This document shows, one piece after another, positions 34,777 to 46,416 of a DNA stretch of 64,000 bases; the stretch's first letter is position 1; each line of letters begins with the position of its first letter. The DNA is from Pelomonas sp. CA6 (GTDB lineage Bacteria > Pseudomonadota > Gammaproteobacteria > Burkholderiales > Burkholderiaceae_C): the NCBI RefSeq assembly GCF_022549225.1, contig NZ_JAKZFD010000004.1, forward strand, positions 310,001 through 374,000, written 5' to 3'. Made by a program: the position numbers and the translations under genes. The notes below the pieces were generated by a model, which saw only the letters and a list, made by a program, of their open reading frames with translations, did not search any database and was not told where the DNA came from.

Positions 34777-35508
34777 TCAGCCCTGCGGCTGGGCGCGCGC
34801 CGCCAGCAACCGGCCCAGGCCCAGCACCAGCAACGCGCCGGCAATGCCGCAGCCGTAGTACAGCGCCGGCAGCACCTGCTGCGCGCCGGCCTTGGCCCCC
34901 GCGACCATGGGCACATGGCCGGACAGCAGCGGGTCGCCCACCATCATGGTGCCGGCGATCCAACCCAGCAGCATCGCCCCCAGCACGATGACGACGGGGA
35001 AGCGGTCCATCAGCTTGATCACCAGCTGGCTGCCCCAGACGATGATGGGAATGGACACCAGCAGCCCGAAGATCACCAGTGGCATCTGGTGCGTGCCGCC
35101 CGCGCCTTCGGCGGCGCCGGCGATTGCGATGACGTTGTCCAGGCTCATCACGAAGTCGGCCACGATCACGGTCTTCACTGCGGCCCACAGCTTGTCGCTG
35201 GCCTGGATGTTGGCGTGCTCGTCATCGCCCTCGGGCAGCATCAGCTTGATGCCGATCCACAGCAGCAACAGGCCGCCAATCAGCTTGAGCGCCGGCAGCT
35301 TCAGCAGCGTCAGCGCGAAGAAGATCAGCACCACACGCAGCACGATGGCGCCGGCCGTGCCCCAGAGAATGCCCCGGGTGCGCTGCGCCGCGGGCAGCTT
35401 GCGGCAGGCCAGCGCGATGACGACGGCGTTGTCGCCACCCAGCAGGATGTCGATCATGATGATCTGGCCAACGGCGAGCCAGAACTCGGGGCTTGTGAGC
35501 ATGTCCAT
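34777..35508 (-). CDS. TerC-family membrane protein (YjbE type)
   Basis: This 243-residue polytopic membrane protein has about seven hydrophobic helices and the TerC motifs GGDNAVVIALACRKLP near residue 25 and DFVMSLDNVIAIAGAAEGAG near residue 118. Each has the acidic residues thought to bind metal ions. It belongs to the shorter YjbE subfamily and is only distantly related to the Alx-like TerC protein at 22593-23558. No riboswitch signature was seen in its leader. Starts at 35508 or 35502 are both possible. It is 18 bases from the kinase gene on the same strand. Confidence 0.9.
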   Translation of the reverse strand: MDMLTSPEFWLAVGQIIMIDILLGGDNAVVIALACRKLPAAQRTRGILWGTAGAIVLRVVLIFFALTLLKLPALKLIGGLLLLWIGIKLMLPEGDDEHANIQASDKLWAAVKTVIVADFVMSLDNVIAIAGAAEGAGGTHQMPLVIFGLLVSIPIIVWGSQLVIKLMDRFPVVIVLGAMLLGWIAGTMMVGDPLLSGHVPMVAGAKAGAQQVLPALYYGCGIAGALLVLGLGRLLAARAQPQG

Positions 35509-35589
35509 GTGATTGAGCCGTGGGGGTCCCTGGGGCAGAAGGCCCGGCGCACAGTCTAGCGAATGCCGGCGCGCCACCCCGAAATGAGA

Positions 35590-35613
35590 AAGAGGGGCGC
35601 GAGCGCCCCTCTT
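35590..35613 (-). terminator. Terminator after sucCD
   Basis: A 10-bp stem (AAGAGGGGCG pairing with CGCCCCTCTT, four-base loop) lies about 55 bases after the sucD stop. On the minus strand it is followed by TCTCATTTC, a weak U-tract. Confidence 0.7.
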
Positions 35614-35667
35614 GTCTTGGTCCGGCGCTGCGGCGCGACGGGCGCACCGCAGGGCCAGGGTCTGCGC

Positions 35668-36561
35668 TTACAGCAGGCCCTTGAGCAGCTTGCCCATCTC
35701 GGACGGGTTGCGGGTCACGGTGAAGCCGCACTCTTCCATGATGGCCAGCTTGGCGTCGGCCGTGTCGGCGCCGCCGGAGATCAGCGCGCCGGCGTGGCCC
35801 ATGCGCTTGCCCGGAGGGGCGGTGACGCCGGCGATGAAGCCGACCACCGGCTTCTTCATGTTGGCCTTGCACCAGCGCGCGGCTTCGGCCTCGTCGGGAC
35901 CGCCGATCTCGCCGATCATGATCACGGCGTCGGTGTCCGGATCGTCGTTGAAGGCCTTCATCACGTCGATGTGCTTCAGGCCGTTGATCGGGTCGCCACC
36001 AATGCCCACGGCGGACGACTGGCCGATGCCCAGCTCGGTCAGCTGCGCCACGGCTTCATAGGTCAGCGTGCCGGAGCGCGACACCACGCCCACGCGGCCC
36101 TTCTTGTGGATGTGGCCGGGCATGATGCCGATCTTGATTTCTTCCGGCGTGATCAGGCCCGGGCAGTTGGGGCCCAGCAGCAGGGTTTTCTTGCCGCCGG
36201 CGGCTTCCTTGGCCTTCATCTGGTTGCGCACCATCAGCATGTCGCGCACGGGAATGCCTTCGGTGATGCAGATCACCAGGTCCAGGTCGGCCTCGACCGC
36301 TTCCCAGATCGCCGCGGCAGCGCCCGCGGGCGGCACGTAGATCACGGAGACGGTGGCGCCGGTCTGGGTCGAGGCTTCCTTGACGGTGGCGTAGATGGGG
36401 ATGTCGGAGAACTTCTCGCCCGCCTTCTTCGGGTTCACGCCCGCGACAAAGGCGTTCTTGCCGTTCGCATAGGCCTGGCAGCCCAGGGTGTGGAACTGAC
36501 CGGTCTTGCCCGTGATGCCCTGGGTGATGACCTTGGTGTCCTTGTTGATGTAGATGCTCAT
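35668..36561 (-). CDS. sucD: Succinyl-CoA synthetase alpha subunit
   Basis: This 297-residue subunit of the TCA-cycle enzyme interconverts succinyl-CoA and succinate with ATP/ADP formation. The N-terminal CoA-binding Rossmann domain begins [20 protein letters not shown]; the phosphohistidine lies in [14 protein letters not shown] near residue 254, and [11 protein letters not shown] and [10 protein letters not shown] are conserved. It starts 27 bases after sucC stops and shares its operon and terminator. Confidence 0.98.
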   Translation of the reverse strand: MSIYINKDTKVITQGITGKTGQFHTLGCQAYANGKNAFVAGVNPKKAGEKFSDIPIYATVKEASTQTGATVSVIYVPPAGAAAAIWEAVEADLDLVICITEGIPVRDMLMVRNQMKAKEAAGGKKTLLLGPNCPGLITPEEIKIGIMPGHIHKKGRVGVVSRSGTLTYEAVAQLTELGIGQSSAVGIGGDPINGLKHIDVMKAFNDDPDTDAVIMIGEIGGPDEAEAARWCKANMKKPVVGFIAGVTAPPGKRMGHAGALISGGADTADAKLAIMEECGFTVTRNPSEMGKLLKGLL

Positions 36562-36588
36562 GTTTGTATCCTCAGGCTGGGGCAGCGA

Positions 36589-37749
<1,161 letters not shown>

Positions 37750-37773
37750 AGGGACGTCTCGCTTGTTGGATGG

Positions 37774-38358
37774 TCAGGAAGAGGAAGCGGGCAGCGGCGC
37801 CGGGGTGGCCGGCCTGCCGCGATACCAGCGGGGGTAATGAGTTTGCACCACGGGTCCGTCGGCGCGCAGCGCATGGCAGCGGTCCAGCTGGAAGGGCGGC
37901 CGGCCATCGGCGCTGCCCTCGCGGGTGTCCAGCACCACGCCGGCCAGGGCCTGGATCACCGCCGTCGGCAGGATCTGGCACAGCTCGGTGAGATGGGTAC
38001 ACCCCTTGACGCCGGCCAGCCGCTCCTTGACGCCGGCGCGAAAGCCCTTGAACAGGTTCAGCCCGACCAACGCGCGGTAGGCGTCGCCATGGTGCTCGCA
38101 ATGGCCCGGATAGGGCATCCAGTCCGTCGAAGAACCGGCCGAACGAATCGTCAGCTCGCGGTCCACCACCAGCACCAGCCGCATGTGGTGCAGCGGTTCG
38201 CCCACCTTGCGCAGCCCGGCCGCCAGCGGCAGATCGCAGTTCTTCAGGTCCTTCAACTCCGCCTCGACGTCGAACAGCCCGTCGTCGCGCGCATAGACCT
38301 GCACGTCGAGGCTTCGACGATGCAGCAATTGACGCGCGGGGGAGGCGGAGACAGACAT
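37774..38358 (-). CDS. DUF2889 family protein
   Basis: This 194-residue soluble protein is of unknown function. The family features are SLDVQVYARDDGLFDVEAEL near the N-terminus, MRLVLVVDRELTIR, YPGHCE and LVGLNLFKGFRAGVKERLAG, GCTHLTEL. It sits upstream of sucC on the same strand with a 24-base gap, a common place for this family in Burkholderiales. The ATG at 38358 is preferred over a TTG reading from 38370. No catalytic motif is obvious. Confidence 0.82.
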   Translation of the reverse strand: MSVSASPARQLLHRRSLDVQVYARDDGLFDVEAELKDLKNCDLPLAAGLRKVGEPLHHMRLVLVVDRELTIRSAGSSTDWMPYPGHCEHHGDAYRALVGLNLFKGFRAGVKERLAGVKGCTHLTELCQILPTAVIQALAGVVLDTREGSADGRPPFQLDRCHALRADGPVVQTHYPRWYRGRPATPAPLPASSS

Positions 38359-38509
38359 AGACCGGTGCAAACGCGCAAAAACACGCCCGCGGCTTCATCG
38401 GAGACAGCAGCGGGCAGGGCTTGCGAAGCCGCCAATGTAGCATGCTGCGCTGCGGCAAGCCTGTCACGGGGCTGACCCGGGCGCGAGGGCCGGCCACGTC
38501 GGCCGCCCC

Positions 38510-39034
38510 TCACTCGTCCGATGTCGAACGCCACAGCCGCTGAACCAGCGCGGCCGAGAAGCCACGCCCCAGCAGGAAGCGCAACTGCCTGGCCTTGTCC
38601 GCTGGCGTCACGGGTACTTGCCCGCCGAACTTGTGCTGCCAGATGTCGCGCGCGCGCTCCAGTTCGCTGGCAGCCAGCGCCTCACGCTGTTCGGCCGACA
38701 GGCTCAAGCCATGCTGGGCCAATTCCTGCGCGATGCGCTGCTGGCCCCAGCGGCCCGATCGCGCATGCACCCGCGATTCCACGAAGCGCGCCTCGTCCAG
38801 ATAACCCTGCGCCTGCAGCCAGGCCAGCAAGGCATCGACCTCCTCGGCCACGGCCTCCTCGTCGGGCGGCGAGGCGGGCAAGGCCTCGTCGTCAACGCGC
38901 GCCAGCGCGATCTGCTGCGCCAGGCGCAACAGCTTGCGGCGCAGTTCGGCGCTGCTGTGTTCACGCTGGGCCAGCAGCGCGATCGCCCGCGCCTTCAACG
39001 ACAGACCGGGCGAGGCAGCACTGGCGCGCTTCAT
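38510..39034 (-). CDS. recX: Regulatory protein RecX
   Basis: This 174-residue helical protein modulates RecA filaments. RecX-family repeats are seen: LSLKARAIALLAQREHSSAE near the N-terminus, LAWLQAQGYLDEARFVESRV, RWGQQRIAQELAQHGL and LRFLLGRGFSAALVQRLW. The ATG at 39034 overlaps the stop of the preceding NTF2-like gene by four bases (ATGA), so coupling is likely and a longer upstream reading is rejected. It belongs to the recA transcription unit. Confidence 0.93.
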   Translation of the reverse strand: MKRASAASPGLSLKARAIALLAQREHSSAELRRKLLRLAQQIALARVDDEALPASPPDEEAVAEEVDALLAWLQAQGYLDEARFVESRVHARSGRWGQQRIAQELAQHGLSLSAEQREALAASELERARDIWQHKFGGQVPVTPADKARQLRFLLGRGFSAALVQRLWRSTSDE

Positions 39035-39555
39035 TCGTGGCGGGACAAGGACCAGCCGTCGCGCAAATCCGGCCGCATGCTCTGACGGCCCGGCAGCGCC
39101 GGATCGGCCTCGGCGCGCCAGGCGGGGGGCGCCTTGCAGTCGCTCCAGTACTCGTCCACCCGGACGATCAGCCCGCCGCGCAGACCGAAGAAGCTGTTGG
39201 CATAGAAGCTGTCGCCACCATGGTCGACGCGCAGCAGGCTGTGGACCCGGGCCAGGCCCGGCACCGGACCGGCGCAGTCGGCTTCCTGCGTGACGACGCT
39301 GGCCGCTGGCGGCCCGGTGGACGCATCCGTGTCGCCCAGCAGTGCATTCAGCGACAGCAAGTGCAGCCGCCAGCCCTCGGGATAGATGGCATTCACATGG
39401 ACCACACCGGCGGCGCCATCGAAGCGCTCGCCGGTGCTCCACCACAGGCAGCAAGCCTCGGGATGGAACAGGGCCTGGGCCGCCGCCCAGTCACGCGACT
39501 GGTAGCAGGCCCAGAGACGGCGCACCAGCGCCATGTCGGACGCCGAGGCCCACAT
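39031..39555 (-). CDS. NTF2-like (SnoaL-type) protein between recA and recX
   Basis: This 174-residue protein starts six bases after recA stops, with GGAG in the recA end giving a ribosome site, and overlaps recX by four bases. Its N-terminal pattern MALVRRLWACYQSRDWAAAQ, ALFHPEACCLWW resembles the cone-shaped NTF2 fold of SnoaL-like and ketosteroid-isomerase-like proteins. The later segments GDSFYANSFFGLRGGLIVRV and DEYWSD also suit that fold. No catalytic residue can be named and no signal peptide is present. Being inside a LexA-controlled operon, it should be damage-inducible. Its function is unknown. Confidence 0.8.
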   Translation of the reverse strand: MWASASDMALVRRLWACYQSRDWAAAQALFHPEACCLWWSTGERFDGAAGVVHVNAIYPEGWRLHLLSLNALLGDTDASTGPPAASVVTQEADCAGPVPGLARVHSLLRVDHGGDSFYANSFFGLRGGLIVRVDEYWSDCKAPPAWRAEADPALPGRQSMRPDLRDGWSLSRHE

Positions 39556-39561
39556 CGCGGC

Positions 39562-40605
<1,044 letters not shown>

Positions 40606-40643
40606 GGGAATCTCTCCTGTGTGATGGGGCGCATTATGGCTGA

Positions 40644-40663
40644 AACTGGATATCTGTACAGTG
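40644..40663 (-). promoter_or_regulatory. LexA (SOS) box of the recA operon
   Basis: On the minus strand CACTGTACAGATATCCAGTT matches the LexA consensus TACTG-(TA)5-CAGTA at about 15 of 20 positions, with the CTG-N10-CAG core perfect. It lies about 40 bases before the recA start. The remaining intergenic region (40606-40954) to the divergent response regulator shows no other clear feature. Confidence 0.8.
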
Positions 40664-40954
40664 GTTGGCGCGTCTCACGGCCTCCACCCGACCCAGCCAT
40701 TGGCGTGAAGGACGGAGGCAGTGCGACGCCGAATGGCTATCGCCTGCCGAACCTTCAGCCTCCCCGACTCCTGGCCGCCTGTCAGAGACCGTCTCTCAAC
40801 GTTCCTGAGCGGGCGTGCTCAACGCCTCGACGGGGGTGCGCGACGCCCTCCATCGATGAGCATCCGCGGCAAGGCCGAGCGGCGGGCGCCCCCTGGCATC
40901 GCTCCTACAATCGCAAGGCCGGCTCATCCACAAATCCACCGGCGGAGACAAGCA

Positions 40955-41626
40955 ATGCGCATCCTGATCGCCGAAGACGACCAAGTGCTGGCCGACGGAC
41001 TGTTGCGCTCGCTGCGCGCCTGCGGCTACGCCGTGGACCAGGTGGGCAGCGGCAGCGAGGCGGATGCCGCGCTGGCTTCGCATGAGTTCGATCTGCTGAT
41101 TCTGGATCTGGGGCTGCCCAAGCTGCATGGGCTGGAGGTGCTGCGGCGCCTGCGCGCGCGCGGCAGCTCGGTGCCGGTGCTGATCCTCACCGCTGCCGAC
41201 AGCATCGAGGAGCGCGTCAAGGGCCTGGACCTGGGCGCCGACGACTACATGGCCAAGCCCTTCTCGCTGCAGGAACTGGAGGCGCGCGTACGCGCGCTGA
41301 CGCGCCGCGGCCTGGGCACGGCGTCCAGCGTGATCAAACATGGCCCGCTGTCCTTTGACGCCACCGGCCGCGTGGCCTACATCAATGACCAGATGGTGGA
41401 GCTGTCGGCGCGCGAGCTGTCGCTGCTGGAGGTGCTGCTGCAGCGCGCCGGCCGCCTGGTCAGCAAGGACCAGCTGGTCGAGCGCCTGTGCGAATGGGGC
41501 GAAGAGGTCAGCAACAACGCGATCGAGGTCTACATCCACCGCCTGCGCAAGAAGATCGAGCAAGGCCCGATCCGCATCGCCACCGTGCGCGGCCTGGGCT
41601 ATTGCCTGGAAAAGATCCCCGGCTGA
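40955..41626 (+). CDS. OmpR-family response regulator (TctD/QseB-like)
   Basis: This 223-residue protein has a receiver domain (Glu7/Asp8/Asp9 pocket; phosphorylated Asp51 in LLILDLGLPKLHG; Lys in DYMAKPFSLQEL) and a winged-helix DNA-binding domain ending in VYIHRLRKKIEQGPIRIATV. GGAG lies about eight bases before the ATG, which settles the start. It precedes a histidine kinase gene by ten bases. The stimulus is not known; TctD-like systems often control organic-acid transport. Confidence 0.95.
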   Translation: MRILIAEDDQVLADGLLRSLRACGYAVDQVGSGSEADAALASHEFDLLILDLGLPKLHGLEVLRRLRARGSSVPVLILTAADSIEERVKGLDLGADDYMAKPFSLQELEARVRALTRRGLGTASSVIKHGPLSFDATGRVAYINDQMVELSARELSLLEVLLQRAGRLVSKDQLVERLCEWGEEVSNNAIEVYIHRLRKKIEQGPIRIATVRGLGYCLEKIPG

Positions 41627-41636
41627 ATGACGCCGC

Positions 41637-43136
41637 ATGGCCGCTGAATCCAGCCATCGCTCGCTGTTCGGCGAGATCCTGGACTGGATGCTGGCCCCGT
41701 TGCTGGTCATCTGGCCCATCAGCGTCGCGCTGACCTGGCTGGTGGCGCAGAACATCGCCAGCAAACCCTATGACCGGGAACTGGGCGAGATGGCGCGCTC
41801 GCTGGGCTTGCAGGTGGCCAGCGAACAGCCCGCCGGCAGTCGTCGCTCGCGCTATGCGTTGGCGCCCGAGGCCGCCGCGCTGCTGCGCGCCGACGAAGCC
41901 GACACGGTGTATTACCAGGTGCTGGGCCTGCGCGGCGAGTTCCTCAGCGGCGACCGCGGACTGCCGGTGCCCGAGAGCGACAGCAGCGTCGTGCCCTGGG
42001 AGCTGCACTTCCGCGACGACGAGGTCGACAACGAGACCGTGCGCGTGGCCTATCTGTGGGTGGCCCCGGAAGGCAGCACGGACAGCCGCCGCACCATGCT
42101 GGTCCAGGTGGCCGAGACCCTGGGCAAGCGCTCGCGCCTGACCAACGAGATCATCAAGGGCGTGATCCTGCCGCAGTTCGTGATCCTGCCGCTGGCGGTG
42201 CTGCTGGTGTGGATGGCGCTGGCGCGCGGCATCGCGCCGCTGAACGATCTGCAACGGCGCATCCGCTCGCGCGACAGTTCCGACCTCAGCCCCATCGACG
42301 AACGCCGCATCCCCGACGAAGTGGCGCCGCTGGTGCATGCGATCAACGACTTGCTGGACCGGCTGGACCAGTCCATCCGCTCGCAGAAGCACTTCCTGGC
42401 CGACGCGGCCCATCAGCTGAAGACGCCGCTGGCGGGCCTGCGCACCCAAGCCGAGCTGGCCCAGCGCGAAATCGACGAGGGGCGCAGCTCGCCGGCCGAG
42501 CTCAAGCGTTCGCTGCAGCAGATCGCGCTGTCCAGCCAGCGCGCGGCCCACATGGTCAACCAGCTGCTGGCCATGGCCCGCGCCGAGGACCAGGAACACG
42601 CAATGCGGCGCAGCGAGGTCAACCTCTCAGAGCTGGCGATGGAAACGGTGCGCGACTTCGTGCCGCGCGCGATGGACAAGCGCCTGGACCTGGGCTATGA
42701 AGGCCCGGACGAAGCCCAGGCCGGCCTGCGCATCTGGGGCCAGCCGCTGCTGATCCGCGAGCTGATCCGCAACCTGGTCGACAACGCGCTGCTGTACACC
42801 CCGCGCGGCGGCACGGTCACGGTGCGCGTCGTCGAAGATCCCTTCGGCCAGGTCTGCGTGCTGCAAGTCGAGGACTCGGGCCCCGGCATTCCCGAGAGCG
42901 AGCGCGAGCAGGTCTTCCAGCCCTTCTACCGCGCGCTGGGCACCAATGTCGACGGCTCCGGGCTGGGGCTGGCCATCGTGCGCGAGATCGCGCAGGCGCA
43001 TGAGGCCGAGGTCTCACTGGACGACACCCGCCCGCGCCGCCAGGCCGAGGAGCTGGGCCTGGGCCCGGGCGCCCGCTTCACGGTGCGCTTCGCCGCCCAT
43101 CCGGCGCAGCCGCCCGACGCCCCGGCGCCGGACTGA
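41637..43136 (+). CDS. Sensor histidine kinase (TctE/QseC-like)
   Basis: This 499-residue membrane kinase has transmembrane helices at about 19-38 and 175-197 enclosing a periplasmic two-component-sensor N-terminal domain (2CSK_N type), then a HAMP segment (200-240). The H-box FLADAAHQLKTPLAGLRTQ has His259. The ATPase domain has NLVDNALLYTP (N box), DSGPGIP (G1) and GSGLGLAIV (G2). All catalytic elements are present. It pairs with the upstream OmpR-type regulator. Confidence 0.95.
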   Translation: MAAESSHRSLFGEILDWMLAPLLVIWPISVALTWLVAQNIASKPYDRELGEMARSLGLQVASEQPAGSRRSRYALAPEAAALLRADEADTVYYQVLGLRGEFLSGDRGLPVPESDSSVVPWELHFRDDEVDNETVRVAYLWVAPEGSTDSRRTMLVQVAETLGKRSRLTNEIIKGVILPQFVILPLAVLLVWMALARGIAPLNDLQRRIRSRDSSDLSPIDERRIPDEVAPLVHAINDLLDRLDQSIRSQKHFLADAAHQLKTPLAGLRTQAELAQREIDEGRSSPAELKRSLQQIALSSQRAAHMVNQLLAMARAEDQEHAMRRSEVNLSELAMETVRDFVPRAMDKRLDLGYEGPDEAQAGLRIWGQPLLIRELIRNLVDNALLYTPRGGTVTVRVVEDPFGQVCVLQVEDSGPGIPESEREQVFQPFYRALGTNVDGSGLGLAIVREIAQAHEAEVSLDDTRPRRQAEELGLGPGARFTVRFAAHPAQPPDAPAPD

Positions 43137-43153
43137 GCCGCTCCGGGACGGGC

Positions 43154-44311
43154 TCAGCGCCGCATCGCGCCGCGGCTGCGCGCGATGGACATCAGCATGC
43201 CCAGCGCCAGTCCCAGGCTCACCATGGCGGTGCCGCCATAGGAGATGAAGGGCAGCGGCACGCCCACCACCGGCAGGATGCCGCTGACCATGCCCATGTT
43301 CACGAAGACATAGGTGAAGAAGGACAGCGTGACGGCCCCCGCGAGCAGACGCCCGAACAGGGTCGGCGCCTCGGACGCGATCATCAGCCCGCGCAGGATC
43401 AGCGCACTGAAGCCCACCAGCAGCGCCACCGCGCCGGCCAGCCCGAACTCCTCGCCGAAGGCGGCGAAGATGAAGTCGGTGGTGCGCTCGGGGATGAACT
43501 CCAGATGGGTCTGGGTGCCCTTCATGAAGCCCTTGCCGGTGAGGCCGCCAGAGCCGATCGCAATCTCGCCCTGGATGATGTGGAAGCCCTTGCCCAGCGG
43601 GTCCTTGGTCGGGTCCAGCAGCGTGCAGACGCGGTGCTTCTGGTATTCGCGCAGCACCGGCCAGTCCACATCGGGCTGGCAGATCTGCTCCTCGCTCATC
43701 ACCAGCGCGGTGATGCCGGCGGCAGCGAGCAGCATCACCGGCAGGATCAGCCGCCACGACAGCCCGGCGAAGAAAATCACGTAGAGCCCCGCGGCCAGCA
43801 CCAGCAGCGCCGTGCCCAGGTCGGGCTGCTTGGCGATCAGCCCCACCGGCACGGCCAGCAGCGCGAACGCGGCAACGAAGTCGGGCAGGCGCAGCTGCCC
43901 CTCGCGGCGCTGGAACCACCAGGCCAGCATCAGCGGCGTCGCGATCTTCAGCAGCTCCGAAGGCTGGATCTGCGTCACGCCGATGTTCAGCCAGCGCGTC
44001 GCGCCCTTCTTGGTGACACCAAAGACCGCGACCGCGACCAGCAGCACCACGCCCACGCTGTACAACGGCACGGCCAGCTGCATCAAGCGCTGCGGCGGCA
44101 CCTGCGCGGCCAGGAAGAGAACGCCCATGGCCAGCACCATGTTGCGCGCATGGTCGACGAAGCGGGTGCCATGGTCATAGCCGGCCGAGTACATGCACAG
44201 CAGGCCCAGGCCCATCAACCAGCCCAGGGCCAGCAGCAGCGGCAGGTCGAAACCCTGGAACCAGGGCCGCAGCCGCTGCCACCAGCTCGGCTTGCTCAGC
44301 ACGGACCTCAT
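43154..44311 (-). CDS. rodA: Rod shape-determining SEDS glycosyltransferase RodA
   Basis: This 385-residue SEDS protein (about 10-11 transmembrane segments) polymerises glycan strands for cell elongation together with PBP2. The PSELLKIATPLMLAWWF, KQPDLGTAL and LPFISYGGTAMVSLGLALGM motifs are conserved. A periplasmic loop (about 235-265) is longer than in E. coli RodA. Its ATG overlaps the mrdA stop by four bases, so translation is coupled. It is last in the mreBCD-mrdA-rodA operon. Confidence 0.96.
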   Translation of the reverse strand: MRSVLSKPSWWQRLRPWFQGFDLPLLLALGWLMGLGLLCMYSAGYDHGTRFVDHARNMVLAMGVLFLAAQVPPQRLMQLAVPLYSVGVVLLVAVAVFGVTKKGATRWLNIGVTQIQPSELLKIATPLMLAWWFQRREGQLRLPDFVAAFALLAVPVGLIAKQPDLGTALLVLAAGLYVIFFAGLSWRLILPVMLLAAAGITALVMSEEQICQPDVDWPVLREYQKHRVCTLLDPTKDPLGKGFHIIQGEIAIGSGGLTGKGFMKGTQTHLEFIPERTTDFIFAAFGEEFGLAGAVALLVGFSALILRGLMIASEAPTLFGRLLAGAVTLSFFTYVFVNMGMVSGILPVVGVPLPFISYGGTAMVSLGLALGMLMSIARSRGAMRR

Positions 44312-46389
44312 CGCACTCCCTTTCCGTCTGGGGCCGGGGCCGACGCGGGCCCCGAGGCCGGCACGGACGCCGCCGCCGCGTTCGCCGCCGCGGCCGCCGC
44401 AGCCGATGCGGAACTGGCCGCCAGTGCGGCCACCGGGCCGCCCTGGCCCACCAGCGGCACATCGGCCGCGCGGCGCGGCTGGCCCACCGGCGCGGTGGCC
44501 TTGCCCTGCTGCACCAGCGCGATGTCCTCTTCGCTGGGGTACTGCCCCAGCAGCAGATAGTCGAACACGCGCCGCGCGATCGGCGCCGCGGCGGCCGAGC
44601 CCCAGCCGGCGTTCTCGACGATCACCGCCAGAGCCACCGTGGGCTGCTGCGCCGGCGCGAAGGCCACGTACCAGGAATGGTCGCGCTTGCGTTCGTCGGC
44701 CTTGATGCTGCTGTAGCGTTCGCCGGCCTTCAGGCCCACGGCCTGCGCGGTGCCGGTCTTGCCGCCGCTCTGGTAGGGCGCGCCGGCGAACACGCCGCGC
44801 GAGGTGCCTTCCTGCGTCACGCCGTTCATCGCGTTGAGGATCACCTGCACATGCTCGGGCCGGAGGTCCAGCGGCGACATCGCGTCGCTGGAGATGCGCC
44901 GCTGCTCGTGCTTGACCACGTCGACGACGGCCTGCACCAGACGCGGCCGGTAGCGCTGACCGCCAGTGGCCATGGTGGACATCGCGGTGGCCATCTGCAG
45001 CACGGTGAAGTTGTTGTAGCCCTGGCCGATGCCCAGCGAGATGGTTTCGCCGGCATACCACTTCTGCTGCTCCGGGCGGCGGAACTTCTTGCGCTTCCAC
45101 TCGGTGCTGGGCAGGTCACCGGTCAGTTCGCCCAGCAGGTCGATCTCGGTCTTGCGGCCGAAGCCGAAGGGCTCCAGCTCGTCGTGGATCAGGTCCACGC
45201 CCATCTCGTTGGCGAGCGAATAGAAATAGACGTTGGACGAGCTGACGATGGCCAGCCGCATGTCCTTGGGGCCCGGCCGGTCCGTCTCCGGGCTGCCGAA
45301 GGTGCGGCCGCCGAAGCTGTAGGTCAGGTTGTCCATGATCACCGTGCTCGGCGAGCGCTTGCCGCTGTGCAGCGCGGCCATGGCCATGAAGGGCTTGAAG
45401 GTGGAGCCGGGCGGATAGGTACCGCGCAGCGCGCGGTTCAGCAGCGGCTTGTCGATGGACTCGTTGAGCTCCTTCCAGCTGTCCGCGTCGATGCCGTCGA
45501 CGAACAGGTTGGGGTCGAAGGTGGGCTTGGAGACGAAGGCCAGCACCTCACCGTTGCGCGGATCCATGGCCACCAGCGCGCCGCGGCGCTCGCCGAACAG
45601 CTGCTCCACCAGGGCCTGCAGCTTGATGTCCACCGACAGCTTCAGGCTGTTGCCCGGCGTCGGCGGCCGGTGGTCCAGGCGGCGCACCGCGCGGCCACCG
45701 GCGCTGGTCTCGACCTCCTCGAAGCCGGTGACGCCGTGCAGCTCGCGCTCGTAGGCTTGCTCCAGCCCCAGCTTGCCGATGTACTCGGTGCCGCGGTAGT
45801 TGGCCACATCTTCCTCGGGCCAGTCGTCCATGGCCTTCTTCTCGGCCTGGTTGATGCGCCCGATATAGCCCAGCAGATGGCTGCCCACCTCGCCCAGCGG
45901 ATAGCTGCGGAACAGCCGCGCCTTGATTTCCACGCCGGGGAAGCGGTAGCGCTGCGCGGCGAAGCGCGCCACCTCGTTGTCGCTGAGCTTGGTCCGTATC
46001 GGCAGCGACTCGAAGTTCTTGCTCTCCTCCATCAGGCGCTTGAAGCGGCGACGGTCGCGCGGCTGGATCTCCAGCACCTGGGCGAGCTCGTTGATGGTCT
46101 CTTCCAGGTCCGCCACCTTGGATGGCGTAATCTCCAGCGTGTAGGCCGAGTAGTTGCTGGCCAGCACCACGCCGTTGCGGTCCTGGATCAGGCCGCGGTT
46201 GGGCACGATGGGCACCACGGTCACGCGGTTGAGCTCGGCGCGCTCCGCGAAGCGGTCGTGCTGCAGCACCTGCAGATAGATCAGCCGCGCCATCAGCAGC
46301 GCGAAGCAGAACAGCACGAAGCCCGCCGCCGCGATCAGGCGCAGCCGGAAGCGGGACAACTCCTGGTGCAGGTTCTTCAGGACCGTCAT
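44308..46389 (-). CDS. mrdA: Penicillin-binding protein 2
   Basis: This 693-residue peptidoglycan transpeptidase of the elongasome has an N-terminal transmembrane anchor (about 18-40), a pedestal domain and a transpeptidase domain. Its three catalytic motifs are STFK (PPGSTFKPFMAM), SSN (VSSSNVYFYSL) and KTG (GGKTGTAQAVG). The C-terminal tail after about residue 620 is Ala/Pro-rich and low in complexity. It acts with RodA, MreB, MreC and MreD. Confidence 0.97.
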   Translation of the reverse strand: MTVLKNLHQELSRFRLRLIAAAGFVLFCFALLMARLIYLQVLQHDRFAERAELNRVTVVPIVPNRGLIQDRNGVVLASNYSAYTLEITPSKVADLEETINELAQVLEIQPRDRRRFKRLMEESKNFESLPIRTKLSDNEVARFAAQRYRFPGVEIKARLFRSYPLGEVGSHLLGYIGRINQAEKKAMDDWPEEDVANYRGTEYIGKLGLEQAYERELHGVTGFEEVETSAGGRAVRRLDHRPPTPGNSLKLSVDIKLQALVEQLFGERRGALVAMDPRNGEVLAFVSKPTFDPNLFVDGIDADSWKELNESIDKPLLNRALRGTYPPGSTFKPFMAMAALHSGKRSPSTVIMDNLTYSFGGRTFGSPETDRPGPKDMRLAIVSSSNVYFYSLANEMGVDLIHDELEPFGFGRKTEIDLLGELTGDLPSTEWKRKKFRRPEQQKWYAGETISLGIGQGYNNFTVLQMATAMSTMATGGQRYRPRLVQAVVDVVKHEQRRISSDAMSPLDLRPEHVQVILNAMNGVTQEGTSRGVFAGAPYQSGGKTGTAQAVGLKAGERYSSIKADERKRDHSWYVAFAPAQQPTVALAVIVENAGWGSAAAAPIARRVFDYLLLGQYPSEEDIALVQQGKATAPVGQPRRAADVPLVGQGGPVAALAASSASAAAAAAANAAAASVPASGPASAPAPDGKGVR

Positions 46390-46416
46390 GGACGCAGGCT
46401 CAGGCGGACGGACGCG